Origin: Paroceanicella profunda
GTDB lineage: Bacteria; Pseudomonadota; Alphaproteobacteria; Rhodobacterales; Rhodobacteraceae
Assembly (NCBI RefSeq): GCF_005887635.2
Contig: NZ_CP040818.1
Coordinates: 3,068,501 to 3,132,500, forward strand
Length of the DNA: 64,000 nt
Direction: 5' to 3'
In this document: positions 1 through 10,764 of the stretch, in pieces
Numbering within the stretch: position 1 is the first letter of the stretch
How the letters are laid out: each line of letters opens with the position of its first letter
Notes under the pieces: model-generated
Databases searched by the model: none
Told to the model about the DNA's origin: nothing
The model's input: only the letters and a program-made list of their open reading frames with translations
Made by a program: the position numbers and the translations under genes

Positions 1-1
1 G

Positions 2-1048
2 AGCTCGCTGTTCCCGATCTCCGATATCGCCGTGCTCGGGGTGTTCGAGATCCTGCCGCGGCTGCGCCTGCTCCTGCGCCGGATCAACGAGACAGCCCGG
101 GCCTGCATCGCCAGCGGCGCGGACGCGCTGGTGACCATCGATGCGCCGGGCTTCTCGCTGCGGGTCTCGCCCAAGGTGAAGGCGGCGCGGCCGGAGATCC
201 GGACCATCCATTACGTGGCGCCCTCGGTCTGGGCCTGGCGGCCGAACCGGGCGAAGCTGATGGCCCGCCACACCGACCACGTTCTGGCGCTGCTGCCCTT
301 CGAGCCGCCCTACATGACGGAAGTCGGCATGGGCTGCGACTTCGTCGGCCACCCGATCGCCGAGCTGGAGCCGCCGCCGGCCGCGGAGATCGAGCAGTTC
401 CGCGACGGGTTCGCAAGCCGGCCCATCCTGCTGGTGCTGCTGGGCAGCCGGCGCTCCGAGGTGGCCCGGCTGGGGCCGATCTTCGGCGAGACGGTGGCGC
501 AGCTCGCGCAGGCCGTGCCGGGGTTGCAGGTGGTGATCCCGGCGGCGGGCGCGGTGATCGAGGATGTCGAGGCGATGGTGGCCACTTGGCCGGTGCCGGT
601 GCACCTGCTGGACCCGCGCGGGATGGCGCCGGCGGCGTCCGAGGCGCGCAAGTTCCTCGCCTTCGCCGGGGCGGATGTGGCGCTGGCGGCGTCCGGCACG
701 GTGGTGATGGAGCTCGCGGCAATGGGTTGCCCGATGGTCGCCGGCTACAAGCTCAACGCCCTCACCGCCTTCGTGGTGCGCCGGCTGCTGCGGGTGAAAT
801 CCGGTAACCTCGTGAACCTGCTTACCGACAGCGATGTGGTTCCCGAGTTCTACCAGGAGGATTGCACGCCGGACGCGCTGGCCGGGGCGCTGCTGCCGCT
901 GTTCATGCGCGGCGCGGAACGGGCGGCCCAACTCGCCGCCGAGGCCGAGGCGATGCGGGCCATCGGCCGGGGCGGGGAGCCGCCGTCCGACCGCGCGGCC
1001 TCCGCGGTGCTGCGTGTCATCGGCGCGCCGGAGGCCGGGACGCCCTAG
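2..1048 (+). CDS. lpxB: lipid-A-disaccharide synthase (5' end cut by window edge)
   Basis: Glycosyltransferase (GT19) of lipid A synthesis that joins UDP-2,3-diacylglucosamine to lipid X at the inner face of the cytoplasmic membrane. The frame is open from base 2, so the N-terminus and start lie outside the window; about 348 residues are visible. Family signatures are present: LFPISDIAVLGVFEILPRL at the very start, PSVWAWRPNRAKL, the phosphate-binding GSRRSEVARL, and the C-terminal ASGTVVMELA segment. It converges on the ybaK-like gene: the two TAG stop codons share the palindrome CTAG at 1045-1048, so they overlap by two bases. Confidence 0.96.
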   Translation, partial: SSLFPISDIAVLGVFEILPRLRLLLRRINETARACIASGADALVTIDAPGFSLRVSPKVKAARPEIRTIHYVAPSVWAWRPNRAKLMARHTDHVLALLPFEPPYMTEVGMGCDFVGHPIAELEPPPAAEIEQFRDGFASRPILLVLLGSRRSEVARLGPIFGETVAQLAQAVPGLQVVIPAAGAVIEDVEAMVATWPVPVHLLDPRGMAPAASEARKFLAFAGADVALAASGTVVMELAAMGCPMVAGYKLNALTAFVVRRLLRVKSGNLVNLLTDSDVVPEFYQEDCTPDALAGALLPLFMRGAERAAQLAAEAEAMRAIGRGGEPPSDRAASAVLRVIGAPEAGTP

Positions 1049-1509
1049 CCCAGGGGGGTGACCACCGCGCCCGTCGCCTCCGCCAGAACGGCGGGGGAGA
1101 CCCGGAACACCGCGTTCGGCGAGCCCGCCGCGGCCCAGACCGTGTCGAAGCCGAGCAGGGTCGGGTCCATGAACACCCGCGGCGCCTCCAGGTGGCCGAT
1201 GGGCGACACGCCGCCGATGGCAAACCCGGTGCGTGCCCGCACTTCCGCCGCATCGGCCCGCCCGAGTTCCGTGCCGCAGGCGCGCGACGCGATCTCGGGA
1301 TCCACCCGGTTTCCGCCCGCCACCAGCAACAGCACCAGCGTGCCGTCGCCACCGGCGAAGATCAGCGATTTCACGATCTGGTTCACCGCGCAGCCACAGG
1401 CCGCCGCGGCCTCGGCGGCGGTGCGGGTGCTGGCGTCCATCTCCCGCAGCGCGATGTCGAGGCCGAGCGCCTCGGCCGCGGCGCGCACGCGCTTCACACT
1501 CTTGCTCAT
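1045..1509 (-). CDS. YbaK/EbsC family aminoacyl-tRNA deacylase
   Basis: A 154-residue protein of the YbaK/ProX family, whose members hydrolyse mischarged aminoacyl-tRNAs such as Cys-tRNA(Pro) in trans. Visible family features are NQIVKSLIF (the conserved Lys in the I-V-K-S-L strand), the glycine-rich FAIGGVSPIGH segment, and a C-terminal beta strand. I chose the ATG at 1509 (MSKSVKRVRAAAEAL) because it matches the usual N-terminus and follows a G-rich stretch; an upstream extension in the same frame runs into the gltA terminator and end. The exact tRNA substrate cannot be read from the sequence. Confidence 0.88.
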   Translation of the reverse strand: MSKSVKRVRAAAEALGLDIALREMDASTRTAAEAAAACGCAVNQIVKSLIFAGGDGTLVLLLVAGGNRVDPEIASRACGTELGRADAAEVRARTGFAIGGVSPIGHLEAPRVFMDPTLLGFDTVWAAAGSPNAVFRVSPAVLAEATGAVVTPLG

Positions 1510-1533
1510 CGCGAGCCCCCCCTCACATGCGAA

Positions 1534-1560
1534 GGCCGGGGTGGCTGCACCACCCCGGCC
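1534..1560 (-). terminator. strong hairpin downstream of gltA
   Basis: An 11-bp perfect stem (1534-1544 with 1550-1560) closes a 5-base loop, 26 bases past the gltA stop and upstream of the ybaK-like start. It looks like a transcription terminator for gltA but lacks a clear U-run on either strand, so it may instead be a 3'-end stabilising structure. Confidence 0.45.
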
Positions 1561-1586
1561 CGTTGTCTGCGGCCTGTCGACGGCGC

Positions 1587-2882
1587 TCAGCGCTTCTCGA
1601 CATCCGTGTAGTCGCGGTAGGTGGCACCGGTGTAGAGCTGCCGCGGGCGGCCGATCTTCTGCACCGGCTCCTCCAGCATCTCCTTCCACTGCGAGATCCA
1701 GCCCACGGTCCGCGCCAGAGCGAAGATCGGGGTGAACAGCTCGGTCGGGAAGCCCATGGCCTCCAGGATGATGCCCGAGTAGAAGTCCACGTTCGGGTAG
1801 AGCTTCTTCTCCTTGAAGTACGGGTCCTCCAGCGCGATGCGCTCGAGTTCCTGCGCCACCTGGAGCAGCGGGTTGTCGGCGACGCCGAGCAGGTCCAGCA
1901 CTTCCTTGGCGGTCTGCTGCATCACCTTCGCGCGCGGATCGAAGTTCTTGTACACGCGGTGGCCGAAGCCCATGAGGCGGAAGGGATCGTTCTTGTCCTT
2001 CGCGCGGTTCACGTACTCGGGGATGCGGTCGACCGAGCCGATCTCGCGCAGCATCTCCAGGCAGGCCTGGTTCGCACCGCCGTGGGCCGGGCCCCAGAGG
2101 CAGGCCACGCCGGCCGCGATGCAGGCGAACGGGTTCGCGCCCGAGGAGCCGGCGAGGCGGACGGTGGAGGTGGAGGCGTTCTGCTCATGGTCGGCATGCA
2201 GGGTGAAGATGCGGTCCATGGCGCGGGCCAGGATCGGGTTCACCTCATAGGGCTCTGCCGGCACGGCGAAGCACATGTGCAGGAAGTTCGACGCGTAGTC
2301 GAGGTCGTTGCGCGGGTAGACCATCGGCTGGCCGACGGAATACTTGAACGCCCAGGCCACGATCGTCGGCAGCTTGGCGATCAGGCGGATGGTCGCCACT
2401 TCGCGCTGCCAGGGGTCGGAGATATCGGTGCTGTCATGGTAGAAGGCCGACATCGCGCCGACCACGCCGCAGACCACCGCCATCGGGTGGGCATCGCGCC
2501 GGAAGCCGGAGTAGAAGTTCTTCATCTGCTCGTGGAGCATCGTGTGATGGGTCACACGGCTTTCGAAATCTTCCATCTGCGCGGCGGTGGGGAGTTCCCC
2601 GTAGAGCAGCAGGTAGCAGACTTCGAGGTAGTGGGATTTTTCAGCCAGCTGATCGATCGGATAACCACGGTAGAGCAGCTCGCCCTTGTCGCCATCGATG
2701 AAGGTGATCGCGGATTCGCAGGAGCCGGTCGACGTGAAGCCCGGATCGTAGGTGAACACGTCCATGTCGGCATAGAGCTTGCGGATGTCGATCACATCGG
2801 GCCCGAGCGTCGGGCTCATGATCGACAAATCCACGGATTTGTCCCCGATCGTGAGCTTCGCGGTCTTTGCGGACTCTGTCAT
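1587..2882 (-). CDS. gltA: citrate synthase (type II)
   Basis: Condenses acetyl-CoA and oxaloacetate to citrate at the entry of the TCA cycle. The 431-residue length and sequence fit the hexameric gram-negative type. Visible are the [20 protein letters not shown] segment near residues 45-64, the active-site region [14 protein letters not shown], and [19 protein letters not shown] carrying the conserved His and substrate-binding residues. The ATG at 2882 ([19 protein letters not shown]) follows an AGGGGA ribosome site; a longer frame upstream has no support. It lies 88 bases downstream of gltX on the same strand and may be co-transcribed with it. Confidence 0.97.
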   Translation of the reverse strand: MTESAKTAKLTIGDKSVDLSIMSPTLGPDVIDIRKLYADMDVFTYDPGFTSTGSCESAITFIDGDKGELLYRGYPIDQLAEKSHYLEVCYLLLYGELPTAAQMEDFESRVTHHTMLHEQMKNFYSGFRRDAHPMAVVCGVVGAMSAFYHDSTDISDPWQREVATIRLIAKLPTIVAWAFKYSVGQPMVYPRNDLDYASNFLHMCFAVPAEPYEVNPILARAMDRIFTLHADHEQNASTSTVRLAGSSGANPFACIAAGVACLWGPAHGGANQACLEMLREIGSVDRIPEYVNRAKDKNDPFRLMGFGHRVYKNFDPRAKVMQQTAKEVLDLLGVADNPLLQVAQELERIALEDPYFKEKKLYPNVDFYSGIILEAMGFPTELFTPIFALARTVGWISQWKEMLEEPVQKIGRPRQLYTGATYRDYTDVEKR

Positions 2883-2970
2883 ATGTCGTTCCCCTGTCTG
2901 AGAGCGCCGGCGCCGGAACGGCTGCCGGATGCTGATGGCGCGGTGCCGCGCGGCGCGCGACACCGGAAAT

Positions 2971-4386
2971 TCATTCCGCGGTGGCGTCAGCCAGCCGGGC
3001 CAGACTTTCCTCGCGCCCCAGTGTTACCATAACGTCAAACACGGAAGGGGACACGGTGCGCCCGGTCAGCGCCACGCGAAGCGGTTGGGCAATCTTGCCG
3101 AGCTTGATGTCCTCGGCCTCCGAGAAAGCATTGCATTCTGTCTCGAGATCGTCGCGGCTCCAGCTAGCATTTTGCAATCGCTGCGTCAATCTAGACAGTA
3201 TACCACGGGATTCCGGCGTAATATGCTTCGCCGCCTTCTCGTCGGGAACGAAAGGGCGACTTCCGAGAATATAGTCAGCCATGTCAATGAGTTCAAGGAG
3301 GGTTTTGGCACGCTCCTTGAGCCCCGGCATTGCCTCCAGAAGCTGGGCCTGACGGGTGGAATCCGGCAGCTCCCGGCCCTGCACTTCAAAGAGTGCCAGC
3401 ATGTGGTCCAGCAGGTGCCGGTCCTCCGCCGCGCGGATGTGCTGACCGGAGAGATTCTCCAGTTTCTTGAAGTCGAAGCGGGAGGCGGACTTGCCGATCT
3501 GCGGCAGGTCGAACCACTCCACCGCCTGTTCGGTGGTGAAGAACTCGTCGTCGCCATGGCTCCAGCCCAGCCGCGCGAGGTAGTTGCGCATCGCCTCGGG
3601 CAGGTAGCCCATGTCGCGATAGGCATCGACCCCGAGCGCCCCGTGCCGCTTGGAGAGCTTGGCGCCGTCGGGCCCGTGAATCAGCGGAATATGCGCGAAG
3701 ACCGGCACGTCCCAGCCCGCGGCGCGGTAGATCAGCGACTGGCGGGCGGAATTGGTCAGGTGATCGTCCCCGCGGATCACATGGGTCACGCCCATGTCGT
3801 GGTCGTCCACCACCACCGCGTGCATGTAGGTCGGCACACCGTCCGAACGCAGCAGGATGAGGTCGTCCAGCGTCTCGTTCTTCCAGGTGACGGCGCCCTG
3901 CACCTCGTCCTGCACGGTGGTCTCGCCCTCCAGCGGCGCACGCAGGCGGATGACGAAGGGCGCGCCCTCCGGGGCGGTGGCCGGGTCCGCGTCGCGCCAG
4001 GGCGAGCGGAACAGCGGCGGACGGCCCTCGGCCTTGGCCGCCTCGCGGAAAGCCTCGATCTCCTCTCGGGTCGACCAGCAGCGATAGGCGGTGCCGCGCG
4101 CGACCATGTCCTCGGCCACCGCGCGATGGCGCGCGCCGCGTGCGAACTGGCTCACGGCCTCGCCGTCCCAGTCCAGCCCCAGCCAGCGCAGGCCTTCGAG
4201 AATCGCGGCCGTGGCCTCGGGGGTGGAGCGGGCGCGGTCGGTGTCCTCGATGCGCAACAGGAAGGTGCCGCCGCAGTGGCGCGCGTAGAGCCAGTTGAAC
4301 AGCGCCGTGCGCGCTCCGCCGATGTGGAGGAACCCCGTCGGGGACGGCGCGAAGCGGGTAACGACCTGTCCGGTCTGTGCGTTCAT
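2971..4386 (-). CDS. gltX: glutamyl-tRNA synthetase
   Basis: Class I aminoacyl-tRNA synthetase that charges tRNA-Glu. The 471 residues contain the HIGH-type motif in [14 protein letters not shown] near residue 18 and the KMSKS-type motif as [21 protein letters not shown] is the usual specificity segment. The ATG at 4386 is clear. It is divergent from comEC across 72 bases and upstream of gltA, an arrangement common in Rhodobacterales. Some members of this class carry two GltX-like proteins, so strict tRNA specificity (Glu only, or Glu plus Gln) cannot be read here. Confidence 0.96.
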   Translation of the reverse strand: MNAQTGQVVTRFAPSPTGFLHIGGARTALFNWLYARHCGGTFLLRIEDTDRARSTPEATAAILEGLRWLGLDWDGEAVSQFARGARHRAVAEDMVARGTAYRCWSTREEIEAFREAAKAEGRPPLFRSPWRDADPATAPEGAPFVIRLRAPLEGETTVQDEVQGAVTWKNETLDDLILLRSDGVPTYMHAVVVDDHDMGVTHVIRGDDHLTNSARQSLIYRAAGWDVPVFAHIPLIHGPDGAKLSKRHGALGVDAYRDMGYLPEAMRNYLARLGWSHGDDEFFTTEQAVEWFDLPQIGKSASRFDFKKLENLSGQHIRAAEDRHLLDHMLALFEVQGRELPDSTRQAQLLEAMPGLKERAKTLLELIDMADYILGSRPFVPDEKAAKHITPESRGILSRLTQRLQNASWSRDDLETECNAFSEAEDIKLGKIAQPLRVALTGRTVSPSVFDVMVTLGREESLARLADATAE

Positions 4387-4458
4387 GTTTCGTTAATCCT
4401 CGGGTCGTTCAGTTGAGGGGTATATGGCCTCTTTTGACCGGGAAGGACAAGGCCGCCG

Positions 4459-6537
4459 GTGGTAAGGACAGCCCGTTGGTTGGAGGAGGAGCGGGTGCAA
4501 TGGCCGCTCTGGCTTCCGGTTCTGTTCGGCGCCGGCAGCGCAGTGTATTTTCTGCTGCCGCTGGAGCCGCCGGGCTGGGCGGTTCCGCTCGCCTGCCTGC
4601 CGTGCATCGGCCTGCGGATGGCGCGGCTGCCGCTCTGGCCGCTGCTGGTGCTGCTGGCGGGGTTCGGCGCGGCGCAGCTGCGCGCGCATGCGGTGGGCGC
4701 GCCGGTGATCGGCTGGTTCTCCGAGGCGACGGTGGAGGGGCGCATCCTCGACGTGTCGGATTCGCGCTCCGGCCGGCCACGGCTGCTGCTCGACGACCTG
4801 GTGATGCATGACTGGAACGGCGGCCCGGCGCCCGCGCGGCTGCGCGTCACCCTCATGGAAGCGGAGGCGGAGCGCAGCTTCCTGCCCGGCAGCCGGGTGA
4901 TGGTGCTCACCGGGCTCATGCCGCCGGGCGCCCCGGTGGAGCCGGGGGGCTTCGACTTCCGGCGCAAGGCCTGGTTCGAGCGGATCGGCGGCATCGGGCT
5001 GGCGCGCGGACGGGTGGTGAGCGCGCAGGACGCGGCGGAGCCGGGGGTTTTCCGCGCGCTCTGGCTGCAGGTGGCGCGCTGGCGCCAGCAGATCGGCGAG
5101 GGGTTGCGCGCCGCCCTTCCGGGGGAGACCGGCAGCTTCGCCGCCGCCATTCTGGTGGGAGAGCGTGACGGCATCCCGGAGGAGACGCAGGCGGACCTGC
5201 GCGCCTCCAACCTCGCGCATCTGCTGGCAATTTCGGGGCTGCACATGGGGCTGCTCACCGGCTTCGTCTTCGCCATCCTGCGCACCGGCCTCGCGCTGGT
5301 GCCCCGGCTGGCGCTGGTCTGGCAGACACGCAGGCTGGCGGCCTTCGGGGCGATCCTTGCGGGCACGGCCTATCTCGGCCTCTCGGGGGCGGCGGTGGCC
5401 ACGCAACGCTCCTTCGTGATGGTGCTGGTGGTGTTCGGGGCGGTGATGATCGGGCGCGCGCCGATCAGCTTGCGCGGGCTGGCGCTGGCCGCCGGGGTCA
5501 TCCTGCTGCTGCGGCCGGAAAGCGTGGTGGAGATCGGCTTCCAGATGAGCTTCGCGGCCACGGTGGCGCTGGTGGCGAGCTATGACGCGCTGCGCCGGCT
5601 GGGCCGCGCGCCCCGGACGATGGGGCTGGTCGGGGTGGTGTGCGGCACCGCGCTCACCTCGCTCGTCGCCGGGCTGGCCACGGCGCCCTTCGCGGCGGCG
5701 GCCTTCAATCAGGTGGCCCGGTACGGCCTGCTGGCCAATGTGCTGGCCATGCCGGTGATGGCGTTCTGGGTGATGCCGCTGGCCGTTCTGGCGGCGGCGC
5801 TGGCGCCCCTCGGCCTCGCCGGGCCGGTGCTCACGGCGCTCGGGGCCGGCATCGACGTGATCCTGCTGATCGCCCACCGGGTGGCCGGGCTGGACGGGGC
5901 GCTGCGCTATGTCGGAGAGCCGGCGACCGGGGTGATCATGCTCATCGCGCTCGGCGGGCTGTGGCTGTCGCTGTGGCGCGGGCGGGTGCGGCTGCTGGGC
6001 GCGCCGGTGCTGCTGGCCGGGCTGGGTTGGTGGCAACTGTCGGTGGACCGGCCCGAACTCATCATCTCGGACTCCGGGCGCCAGGCCGGCATCGCGGGCC
6101 CGGAGGGCCGGGCGCTGCTCAGTGCGAAACGGGAGAGCTTCGCCACAACGGAATGGCTGCGCTCCGACGGTGAGGCGCCGGACCCGGTGGCCGCGGCCGC
6201 CCGCCCGGGCTTCTCGCCGCGCGAAGGCTCCGGGGCGCTGGCCCCGCGCTACGTGGCCGGGGCGCATCTGGGCGCCTGGGAGGTGATCGTGGTGACGGCG
6301 CCGAAGCCGGACCGGGCGGCGGTCTCCGCGTTCTGCGGCCCGCACACCATCCTGGTGAGCCCGGCCCTCAGCGCGCCGCCGGAGGGGCCCTGCCTGTTCT
6401 ACAACAAGGCCCGGCTGGCGCGCAGCGGTGCCGTGGCCTTCGATCTCGTGGGGGAGGATCTGCGCCCCCGTGCCCCGGGCCGGGCGCGTCTGTGGACGCA
6501 CCCGGCCGCGGGGCGGGAGGCGGAGCCCGATCAGTAG
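4459..6537 (+). CDS. comEC: ComEC/Rec2 family DNA-uptake channel protein
   Basis: A polytopic inner-membrane protein of 692 residues of the ComEC/Rec2 family, which transports single-stranded DNA into the cytoplasm during transformation. The N-terminal DUF4131-type region is followed by the competence domain with the hallmark [15 protein letters not shown] near residues 254-268, then many hydrophobic helices. The C-terminal part is short, without an evident intact metallo-beta-lactamase motif, as in many alphaproteobacterial homologues. The GTG at 4459 was chosen after GGAAGGA; a second in-frame GTG at 4495 follows a stronger GGAGGAGGA site and is a serious alternative. It converges on lexA with a 7-base overlap of the gene ends. 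Confidence 0.9.
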   Translation: MVRTARWLEEERVQWPLWLPVLFGAGSAVYFLLPLEPPGWAVPLACLPCIGLRMARLPLWPLLVLLAGFGAAQLRAHAVGAPVIGWFSEATVEGRILDVSDSRSGRPRLLLDDLVMHDWNGGPAPARLRVTLMEAEAERSFLPGSRVMVLTGLMPPGAPVEPGGFDFRRKAWFERIGGIGLARGRVVSAQDAAEPGVFRALWLQVARWRQQIGEGLRAALPGETGSFAAAILVGERDGIPEETQADLRASNLAHLLAISGLHMGLLTGFVFAILRTGLALVPRLALVWQTRRLAAFGAILAGTAYLGLSGAAVATQRSFVMVLVVFGAVMIGRAPISLRGLALAAGVILLLRPESVVEIGFQMSFAATVALVASYDALRRLGRAPRTMGLVGVVCGTALTSLVAGLATAPFAAAAFNQVARYGLLANVLAMPVMAFWVMPLAVLAAALAPLGLAGPVLTALGAGIDVILLIAHRVAGLDGALRYVGEPATGVIMLIALGGLWLSLWRGRVRLLGAPVLLAGLGWWQLSVDRPELIISDSGRQAGIAGPEGRALLSAKRESFATTEWLRSDGEAPDPVAAAARPGFSPREGSGALAPRYVAGAHLGAWEVIVVTAPKPDRAAVSAFCGPHTILVSPALSAPPEGPCLFYNKARLARSGAVAFDLVGEDLRPRAPGRARLWTHPAAGREAEPDQ

Positions 6538-7214
6538 TTCCGGATCAACCCGACCATGCGCCCCTGGATGCGCACCTGGTCGGCGGGGTAGACCCGTGTC
6601 TCATAGGCCGGGTTGGCGGCTTCCAGCGCCACCATCCCGCCCTTGCGCCGCAGGAATTTCAGCGTGGCTTCCTGCTCCCGCACCAGGGCGACCACGATGT
6701 CGCCGCTCGACGCCTCGTCCTGCCGGCGGACCACGACGATGTCACCGTCATGGATGCCGGCGTCGATCATCGAATCGCCCTTCACCTCCAGCGCGTAATG
6801 CTCATGCCCGCGGCTGAGCATGCCGCCGGGCACGCCGATGTGCTGGCTGGGCTGCTGGATGGCCTCGATGGGAACACCGGCGGCGATCCGGCCCATGAGC
6901 GGCACGGAATTGCCGGTCTGGCCCGGCTCCGCCAGCCCCGGGGCCGGCGGGGCGCCATCCTCGGCCACCTCGGCCGCGGCCCCGCCGCGCTCGGGGAAAT
7001 TCTCCGGCATGCGCAGGATTTCGATGGCGCGGGCCCGGTGGGCAAGGCGGCGGATGAACCCCCGCTCCTCAAGGGCGGAAATGAGCCGGTGGATGCCGGA
7101 CTTCGACCTGAGGTCGAGCGCGTCCTTCATTTCGTCGAACGAAGGCGAGACGCCGTCGCGCTGAACCCGCTCGTGAATGAAGACGAGCAGATCGTATTGT
7201 TTCCTGGTCAGCAT
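6531..7214 (-). CDS. lexA: LexA SOS repressor
   Basis: Transcriptional repressor of the SOS regulon, inactivated by RecA-stimulated self-cleavage. The 227 residues carry an N-terminal winged helix ([18 protein letters not shown], then the recognition region [20 protein letters not shown]) and the C-terminal S24 peptidase domain. The cleavage site is Ala112-Gly113 (RIAAGVP); the catalytic pair is Ser148 in GDSMIDAG and Lys186 in EATLKFL. The linker is longer and more acidic/Ala-rich than in E. coli. ATG 7214 matches the usual family start; an in-frame ATG at 7235 has no ribosome site. A GTTC-N7-GTTC box upstream implies autoregulation. Confidence 0.97.
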   Translation of the reverse strand: MLTRKQYDLLVFIHERVQRDGVSPSFDEMKDALDLRSKSGIHRLISALEERGFIRRLAHRARAIEILRMPENFPERGGAAAEVAEDGAPPAPGLAEPGQTGNSVPLMGRIAAGVPIEAIQQPSQHIGVPGGMLSRGHEHYALEVKGDSMIDAGIHDGDIVVVRRQDEASSGDIVVALVREQEATLKFLRRKGGMVALEAANPAYETRVYPADQVRIQGRMVGLIRNY

Positions 7215-7253
7215 GCTGGCACCGGGCTCCTCCATGGTCGTGGACTGCCTGGT

Positions 7254-7268
7254 GTTCTACAAAAGTTC
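7254..7268 (-). promoter_or_regulatory. SOS box (LexA operator) upstream of lexA
   Basis: The sequence GTTC-TACAAAA-GTTC matches the alphaproteobacterial LexA operator GTTC-N7-GTTC exactly. It lies 40-54 bases upstream of the lexA start, in the 91-base gap after moeA, so lexA can be transcribed separately from the trp-moa operon and repress itself. A further GTTC at 7270-7273 follows immediately. Confidence 0.88.
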
Positions 7269-7305
7269 GCGTTCTGTGTCAATGGTTCCGGTGGAGATCC
7301 GCAGA

Positions 7306-8478
7306 TCAGAGTGGAATGTATTCCATCCGTTCCCCGGCCGTGCGCGGGCCGTCATGCGGCGGGCGCACCAGAAGGGCGGAGGCGTCGGCCAGCACGCTGA
7401 GCAGCGAACTGTCCTGCCGGCTGGCGGGCAGCAGGCGGCCGTTCTCCAGCCGGGCGCGCATGTAATGCTCCCGCGGGCCGTTGGAGCCGATGTCCACCGC
7501 CAGCGGCGCGCTCAGCCGCGGCAGCGGCCCGGCGGGAAGGCCCAGCATCCTGTCCACCGTCGGTCGCAGGAACACATGCCCGCAAACCATTGAGGATACG
7601 GGGTTTCCCGGCAGGCCCACCATCACCATGCCGCGCAGGCGACCGGCCATCAGCGGCTTCCCGGGCCGCATGGCGATCTTGTAGAAGGCGAGGTCGAGAC
7701 CTTCCTCGCGCAACACCTGCTGGACGAGATCATGGTCGCCCACCGAGGCGCCGCCCAGGGTCACCAGCATGTCGCAGCCCCGGGCGAGGTCCAGCGCCGC
7801 GCGCAGGGCCTCGGCCCGGTCACGCGCGATGGGCAGCAGCCGCACCTCGGCGCCCTGGGTCTCCAGCAGCGCCTTCAGGCCGAAGTTGTTCGAGGAGACG
7901 ATCTGGTCCGGGCCGGGCTCCTCACCGGGCCAGACCAGTTCGTCGCCGGTCGGCAGCAGGCCGATCACCGGGCGCCGGGCCACCGGAACCCGGGCGATGT
8001 TCATCGCCGCGAGCAGGGACATCAGGTTGGGCGTGATGCGGCAGGGCGCCGGGATCTCGGTGCCGGAGGTGAAGTCGCCGCCGGCGGGGCGGATGTAGCT
8101 CTGCGTGTCGCGGCCCTCGCGCACGGTGATGCGGTCCCCTTCGCGCTCCGCGTCCTCCTGGATCAGGATGCTGTCCGCGCCCTCGGGCACCGGGGCGCCG
8201 GTGAAGATCCGCACCGCCTCGCCGGGGCCGAGGGCGCCGGTGAACCGGCGCCCGGCGGCGGATTCGCCGATCACGCTCAGCACCATGCCCGGCCGGGCCT
8301 CCGCCGCGCGCACCGCATATCCGTCCATGGCCGAGGAGGCGAAGGGCGGCTGGGTGCGCTGCGCCCGCACCGGCTCGGCCAACACGCGGCCGGCGGCCTC
8401 GGCCAGCGGCACGGTTTCCACGCCCAGCGGCCCGACCAGCGCGAGAACCTGCGCGATCGCCTCTTCGGTGCTGATCAT
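7306..8478 (-). CDS. moeA: molybdopterin molybdotransferase MoeA
   Basis: Inserts molybdate into adenylylated molybdopterin in molybdenum-cofactor synthesis. The 390 residues show the conserved N-terminal QPPFASSAMDGYAVR, the GADSILIQEDAE segment, the MPT-binding domain motif TLGGASVGDHD, and the GLPGNPVSS motif. ATG 8478 overlaps the moaC stop as TGATG, indicating translational coupling; a GTG one codon earlier is less likely. It is the last gene of the trpGDC-moaC-moeA run. Confidence 0.96.
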   Translation of the reverse strand: MISTEEAIAQVLALVGPLGVETVPLAEAAGRVLAEPVRAQRTQPPFASSAMDGYAVRAAEARPGMVLSVIGESAAGRRFTGALGPGEAVRIFTGAPVPEGADSILIQEDAEREGDRITVREGRDTQSYIRPAGGDFTSGTEIPAPCRITPNLMSLLAAMNIARVPVARRPVIGLLPTGDELVWPGEEPGPDQIVSSNNFGLKALLETQGAEVRLLPIARDRAEALRAALDLARGCDMLVTLGGASVGDHDLVQQVLREEGLDLAFYKIAMRPGKPLMAGRLRGMVMVGLPGNPVSSMVCGHVFLRPTVDRMLGLPAGPLPRLSAPLAVDIGSNGPREHYMRARLENGRLLPASRQDSSLLSVLADASALLVRPPHDGPRTAGERMEYIPL

Positions 8479-8945
8479 CACTCTGCCTCGTAACGTCCGG
8501 ATTTTCCGCCATCTTTCAGCACGAGCCGGATGTCGGTGATCTGCATTCCCTTGTCCACGGCCTTCACCATGTCATAGACGGTGAGCGCGGCCACGCTGAC
8601 GGCGGTGAGCGCTTCCATCTCCACCCCGGTCTGGCCCGTGGTCTTCACCGTGGCCTCGATCTCGACCCGGCCCTGTGCCACGCTCAGCTCCACCGCCACC
8701 TTCGAGAGCGCCAGCGGATGGCAGAGCGGGATGAGGTCATGGGTCTTCTTCGAGGCCATGATGCCGGCAAGCCGGGCGACGGCGAGCACGTCGCCCTTCT
8801 TCGCCCGACCGTCCACGATCATCGCCAGCGTCTCCGGCGCCATGGTGACGGCACCGCGCGCCACGGCGACCCTTGCGGTCACCTCCTTGGCCGAGACGTC
8901 GACCATGTGCGCGGCGCCCTTGTCATCGAAATGCGTGAAGCTCAT
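8478..8945 (-). CDS. moaC: cyclic pyranopterin monophosphate synthase MoaC
   Basis: With MoaA, converts GTP-derived 3',8-cyclo-7,8-dihydro-GTP into cyclic pyranopterin monophosphate, the first stage of molybdenum-cofactor synthesis. The 155 residues include the conserved [13 protein letters not shown] and [20 protein letters not shown] segments and the C-terminal [10 protein letters not shown]. Its ATG overlaps the trpC stop by four bases (ATGA) and its TGA overlaps moeA, so the trp and molybdenum-cofactor genes are physically coupled. Confidence 0.97.
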   Translation of the reverse strand: MSFTHFDDKGAAHMVDVSAKEVTARVAVARGAVTMAPETLAMIVDGRAKKGDVLAVARLAGIMASKKTHDLIPLCHPLALSKVAVELSVAQGRVEIEATVKTTGQTGVEMEALTAVSVAALTVYDMVKAVDKGMQITDIRLVLKDGGKSGRYEAE

Positions 8946-9745
8946 GCGGGCACCGGGTTCTCGAGAAGCGCGCGGGTGGCGGCGCTCACGTCCGCCTCGC
9001 GCATCAGGCTTTCGCCGATGAGGAAGGAGCGGGTCCCGCAGGCCGCCAGCCGCGCAAGGTCGGCCGGGGTGAAGAGCCCGCTTTCCCCCACGATCATCCG
9101 CTCGGAGGGCACCAGCGGCGCCAGGCGCTCCGTGGTCGCCAGATCGGTGGTGAAAGTGCGCAGGTCGCGGTTGTTCACCCCGATCAGGGGCGAGCGCAGG
9201 CGAAGCGCGCGCTCCAGCTCGGTTTCGTCATGCACCTCCACCAGCGCGTCCATGCCCCAGTGGGTGGCCGCGTCCTCCAGCTCGGCGGCGAGGGTGTCGT
9301 CCACGCTGGCCATGATGATCAGGATGCAGTCCGCGCCCACGGCGCGCGATTCCGCCACCTGCCACGGGTCGTAGAGGAAGTCCTTGCGGATCACCGGCAG
9401 GCCGGAGGCGGCGCGGGCGGCGACGAGGAATGCTTCCGTGCCCTGGAAGCTCGGCGCGTCGGTGAGCACAGAGAGGCAGGTGGCGCCGCCCTCCTCATAG
9501 GCGCGGGCGAGGGCCGGCGGGTCGAAGTCCGGGCGGATCAGCCCGCGGGAGGGGCTGGCCTTCTTGATCTCGGCGATCAGCCCGTAGCGGCCGGCCGCCT
9601 CCGCGGTGCGCAGCGCGGTGAGGAAGCCGCGCGGCGCCGGCGCCGTGCGGGCCTCCGCCTCCAGGGTGGCAAGCGGGCGCCCGGCCTTGCGGGCGGCGAT
9701 TTCTTCGAGCTTGTAGGCGCGGATGCGCGCGAGGATGTCGGACAT
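8942..9745 (-). CDS. trpC: indole-3-glycerol phosphate synthase
   Basis: Closes the indole ring by converting carboxyphenylamino-deoxyribulose phosphate to indole-3-glycerol phosphate in tryptophan synthesis. It is a stand-alone 267-residue TIM barrel, not fused to TrpF. Diagnostic segments are [15 protein letters not shown] (catalytic Lys), [18 protein letters not shown] and VGESGLF. Its start overlaps the trpD stop as TGATG. Confidence 0.97.
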   Translation of the reverse strand: MSDILARIRAYKLEEIAARKAGRPLATLEAEARTAPAPRGFLTALRTAEAAGRYGLIAEIKKASPSRGLIRPDFDPPALARAYEEGGATCLSVLTDAPSFQGTEAFLVAARAASGLPVIRKDFLYDPWQVAESRAVGADCILIIMASVDDTLAAELEDAATHWGMDALVEVHDETELERALRLRSPLIGVNNRDLRTFTTDLATTERLAPLVPSERMIVGESGLFTPADLARLAACGTRSFLIGESLMREADVSAATRALLENPVPA

Positions 9746-10764
9746 CAGCGAGCCTTTCCGGTCACGTCGGCGAGCGCGCGGACCTTGCCCAGCGCCGCAC
9801 CGCTGTCGATGCTTTCAATTGCGATTTCAACGCCTTCGCGCAGGGTGTTCGCACGCTCCGCGATCACCAGCGCCGCGGCGGAGTTGAGCAGGACGGCGTC
9901 GCGGTAAGCCGATCGCTCCCCCTCCAGCAGGGCGCGGAAGGCGGCGGCATTCTCCCGCGGCTCTCCGCCCAGGATCGCCTCGAACGGGTGCTGCGGCAGG
10001 CCGGCGTCCTCCGGGTGGATCTCGAAATCCCGCACCGTGCCGTCCTCCACCGCCGCCACGGCGGTGCTCCCGGCGATGGAGATCTCGTCCGTGCCATCGG
10101 AGCCGTGCACCAGCCAGGCGCGGGTGGAGCCGAGGGCGAGCAGGGTTTCGGCCATCGGGCGGATCACCTCCGCGGAGAAGGCGCCGGTGAGCTGGCGTTT
10201 CACGCCCGCCGGGTTGGTGAGCGGGCCGAGGATGTTGAAGATGGTCCGGGTGCCCAGCTCGCTGCGCGCCGGCATCACATGGCGGGTGGCCGGGTGGTGC
10301 ATTGGCGCCATCATGAAGGCGATGCCGCAGAGAGTGAGAGCCTTTTCAACCACATCCGGGCCGACCATCACGTTCACACCCATGCCCGACAGGGCGTCGG
10401 CGGAGCCGGATTTCGACGACAGGTTGCGGTTGCCGTGCTTGGCCACGATCACCCCGGCGCCGGCCACCACGAAGGCGGTGGCGGTGGAGATGTTCAGCGT
10501 GCCCTTGCCGTCGCCCCCGGTGCCGACAATGTCCATCGCGCCCTCCGGCGCGCGCACCGGCGCGCATTTGGCGCGCATCACGGCGGCGGCGGCGGCGTAT
10601 TCGTCCACCGTCTCGCCCCGCACCCGCAGCGCCATCAGCAGCCCGCCGATCTGCGAGGGCGTGGCCTGGCCCTCCATGATCAGGGTGAAGGCGGCTTCGG
10701 CCTCCCGGCGGGTGAGGGCCCGCTCGGCGGCATGGGCGATGAAGGGCTTCATGGCATCGGACAT
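9745..10764 (-). CDS. trpD: anthranilate phosphoribosyltransferase
   Basis: Transfers the phosphoribosyl group of PRPP to anthranilate in tryptophan synthesis. The 339-residue protein begins [23 protein letters not shown]-binding and family motifs are visible as [35 protein letters not shown] and [11 protein letters not shown] 10764 overlaps the trpG stop as TGATG; the much longer open frame upstream is antisense noise over trpG. Confidence 0.97.
   Translation of the reverse strand: MSDAMKPFIAHAAERALTRREAEAAFTLIMEGQATPSQIGGLLMALRVRGETVDEYAAAAAVMRAKCAPVRAPEGAMDIVGTGGDGKGTLNISTATAFVVAGAGVIVAKHGNRNLSSKSGSADALSGMGVNVMVGPDVVEKALTLCGIAFMMAPMHHPATRHVMPARSELGTRTIFNILGPLTNPAGVKRQLTGAFSAEVIRPMAETLLALGSTRAWLVHGSDGTDEISIAGSTAVAAVEDGTVRDFEIHPEDAGLPQHPFEAILGGEPRENAAAFRALLEGERSAYRDAVLLNSAAALVIAERANTLREGVEIAIESIDSGAALGKVRALADVTGKAR

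Noticed and set aside
4393..6501. Long minus-strand frame of 702 codons opposite comEC
   Set aside because: Composition is Arg/Gln/His/Pro-rich with no motifs, while comEC on the other strand has the competence-domain signature.
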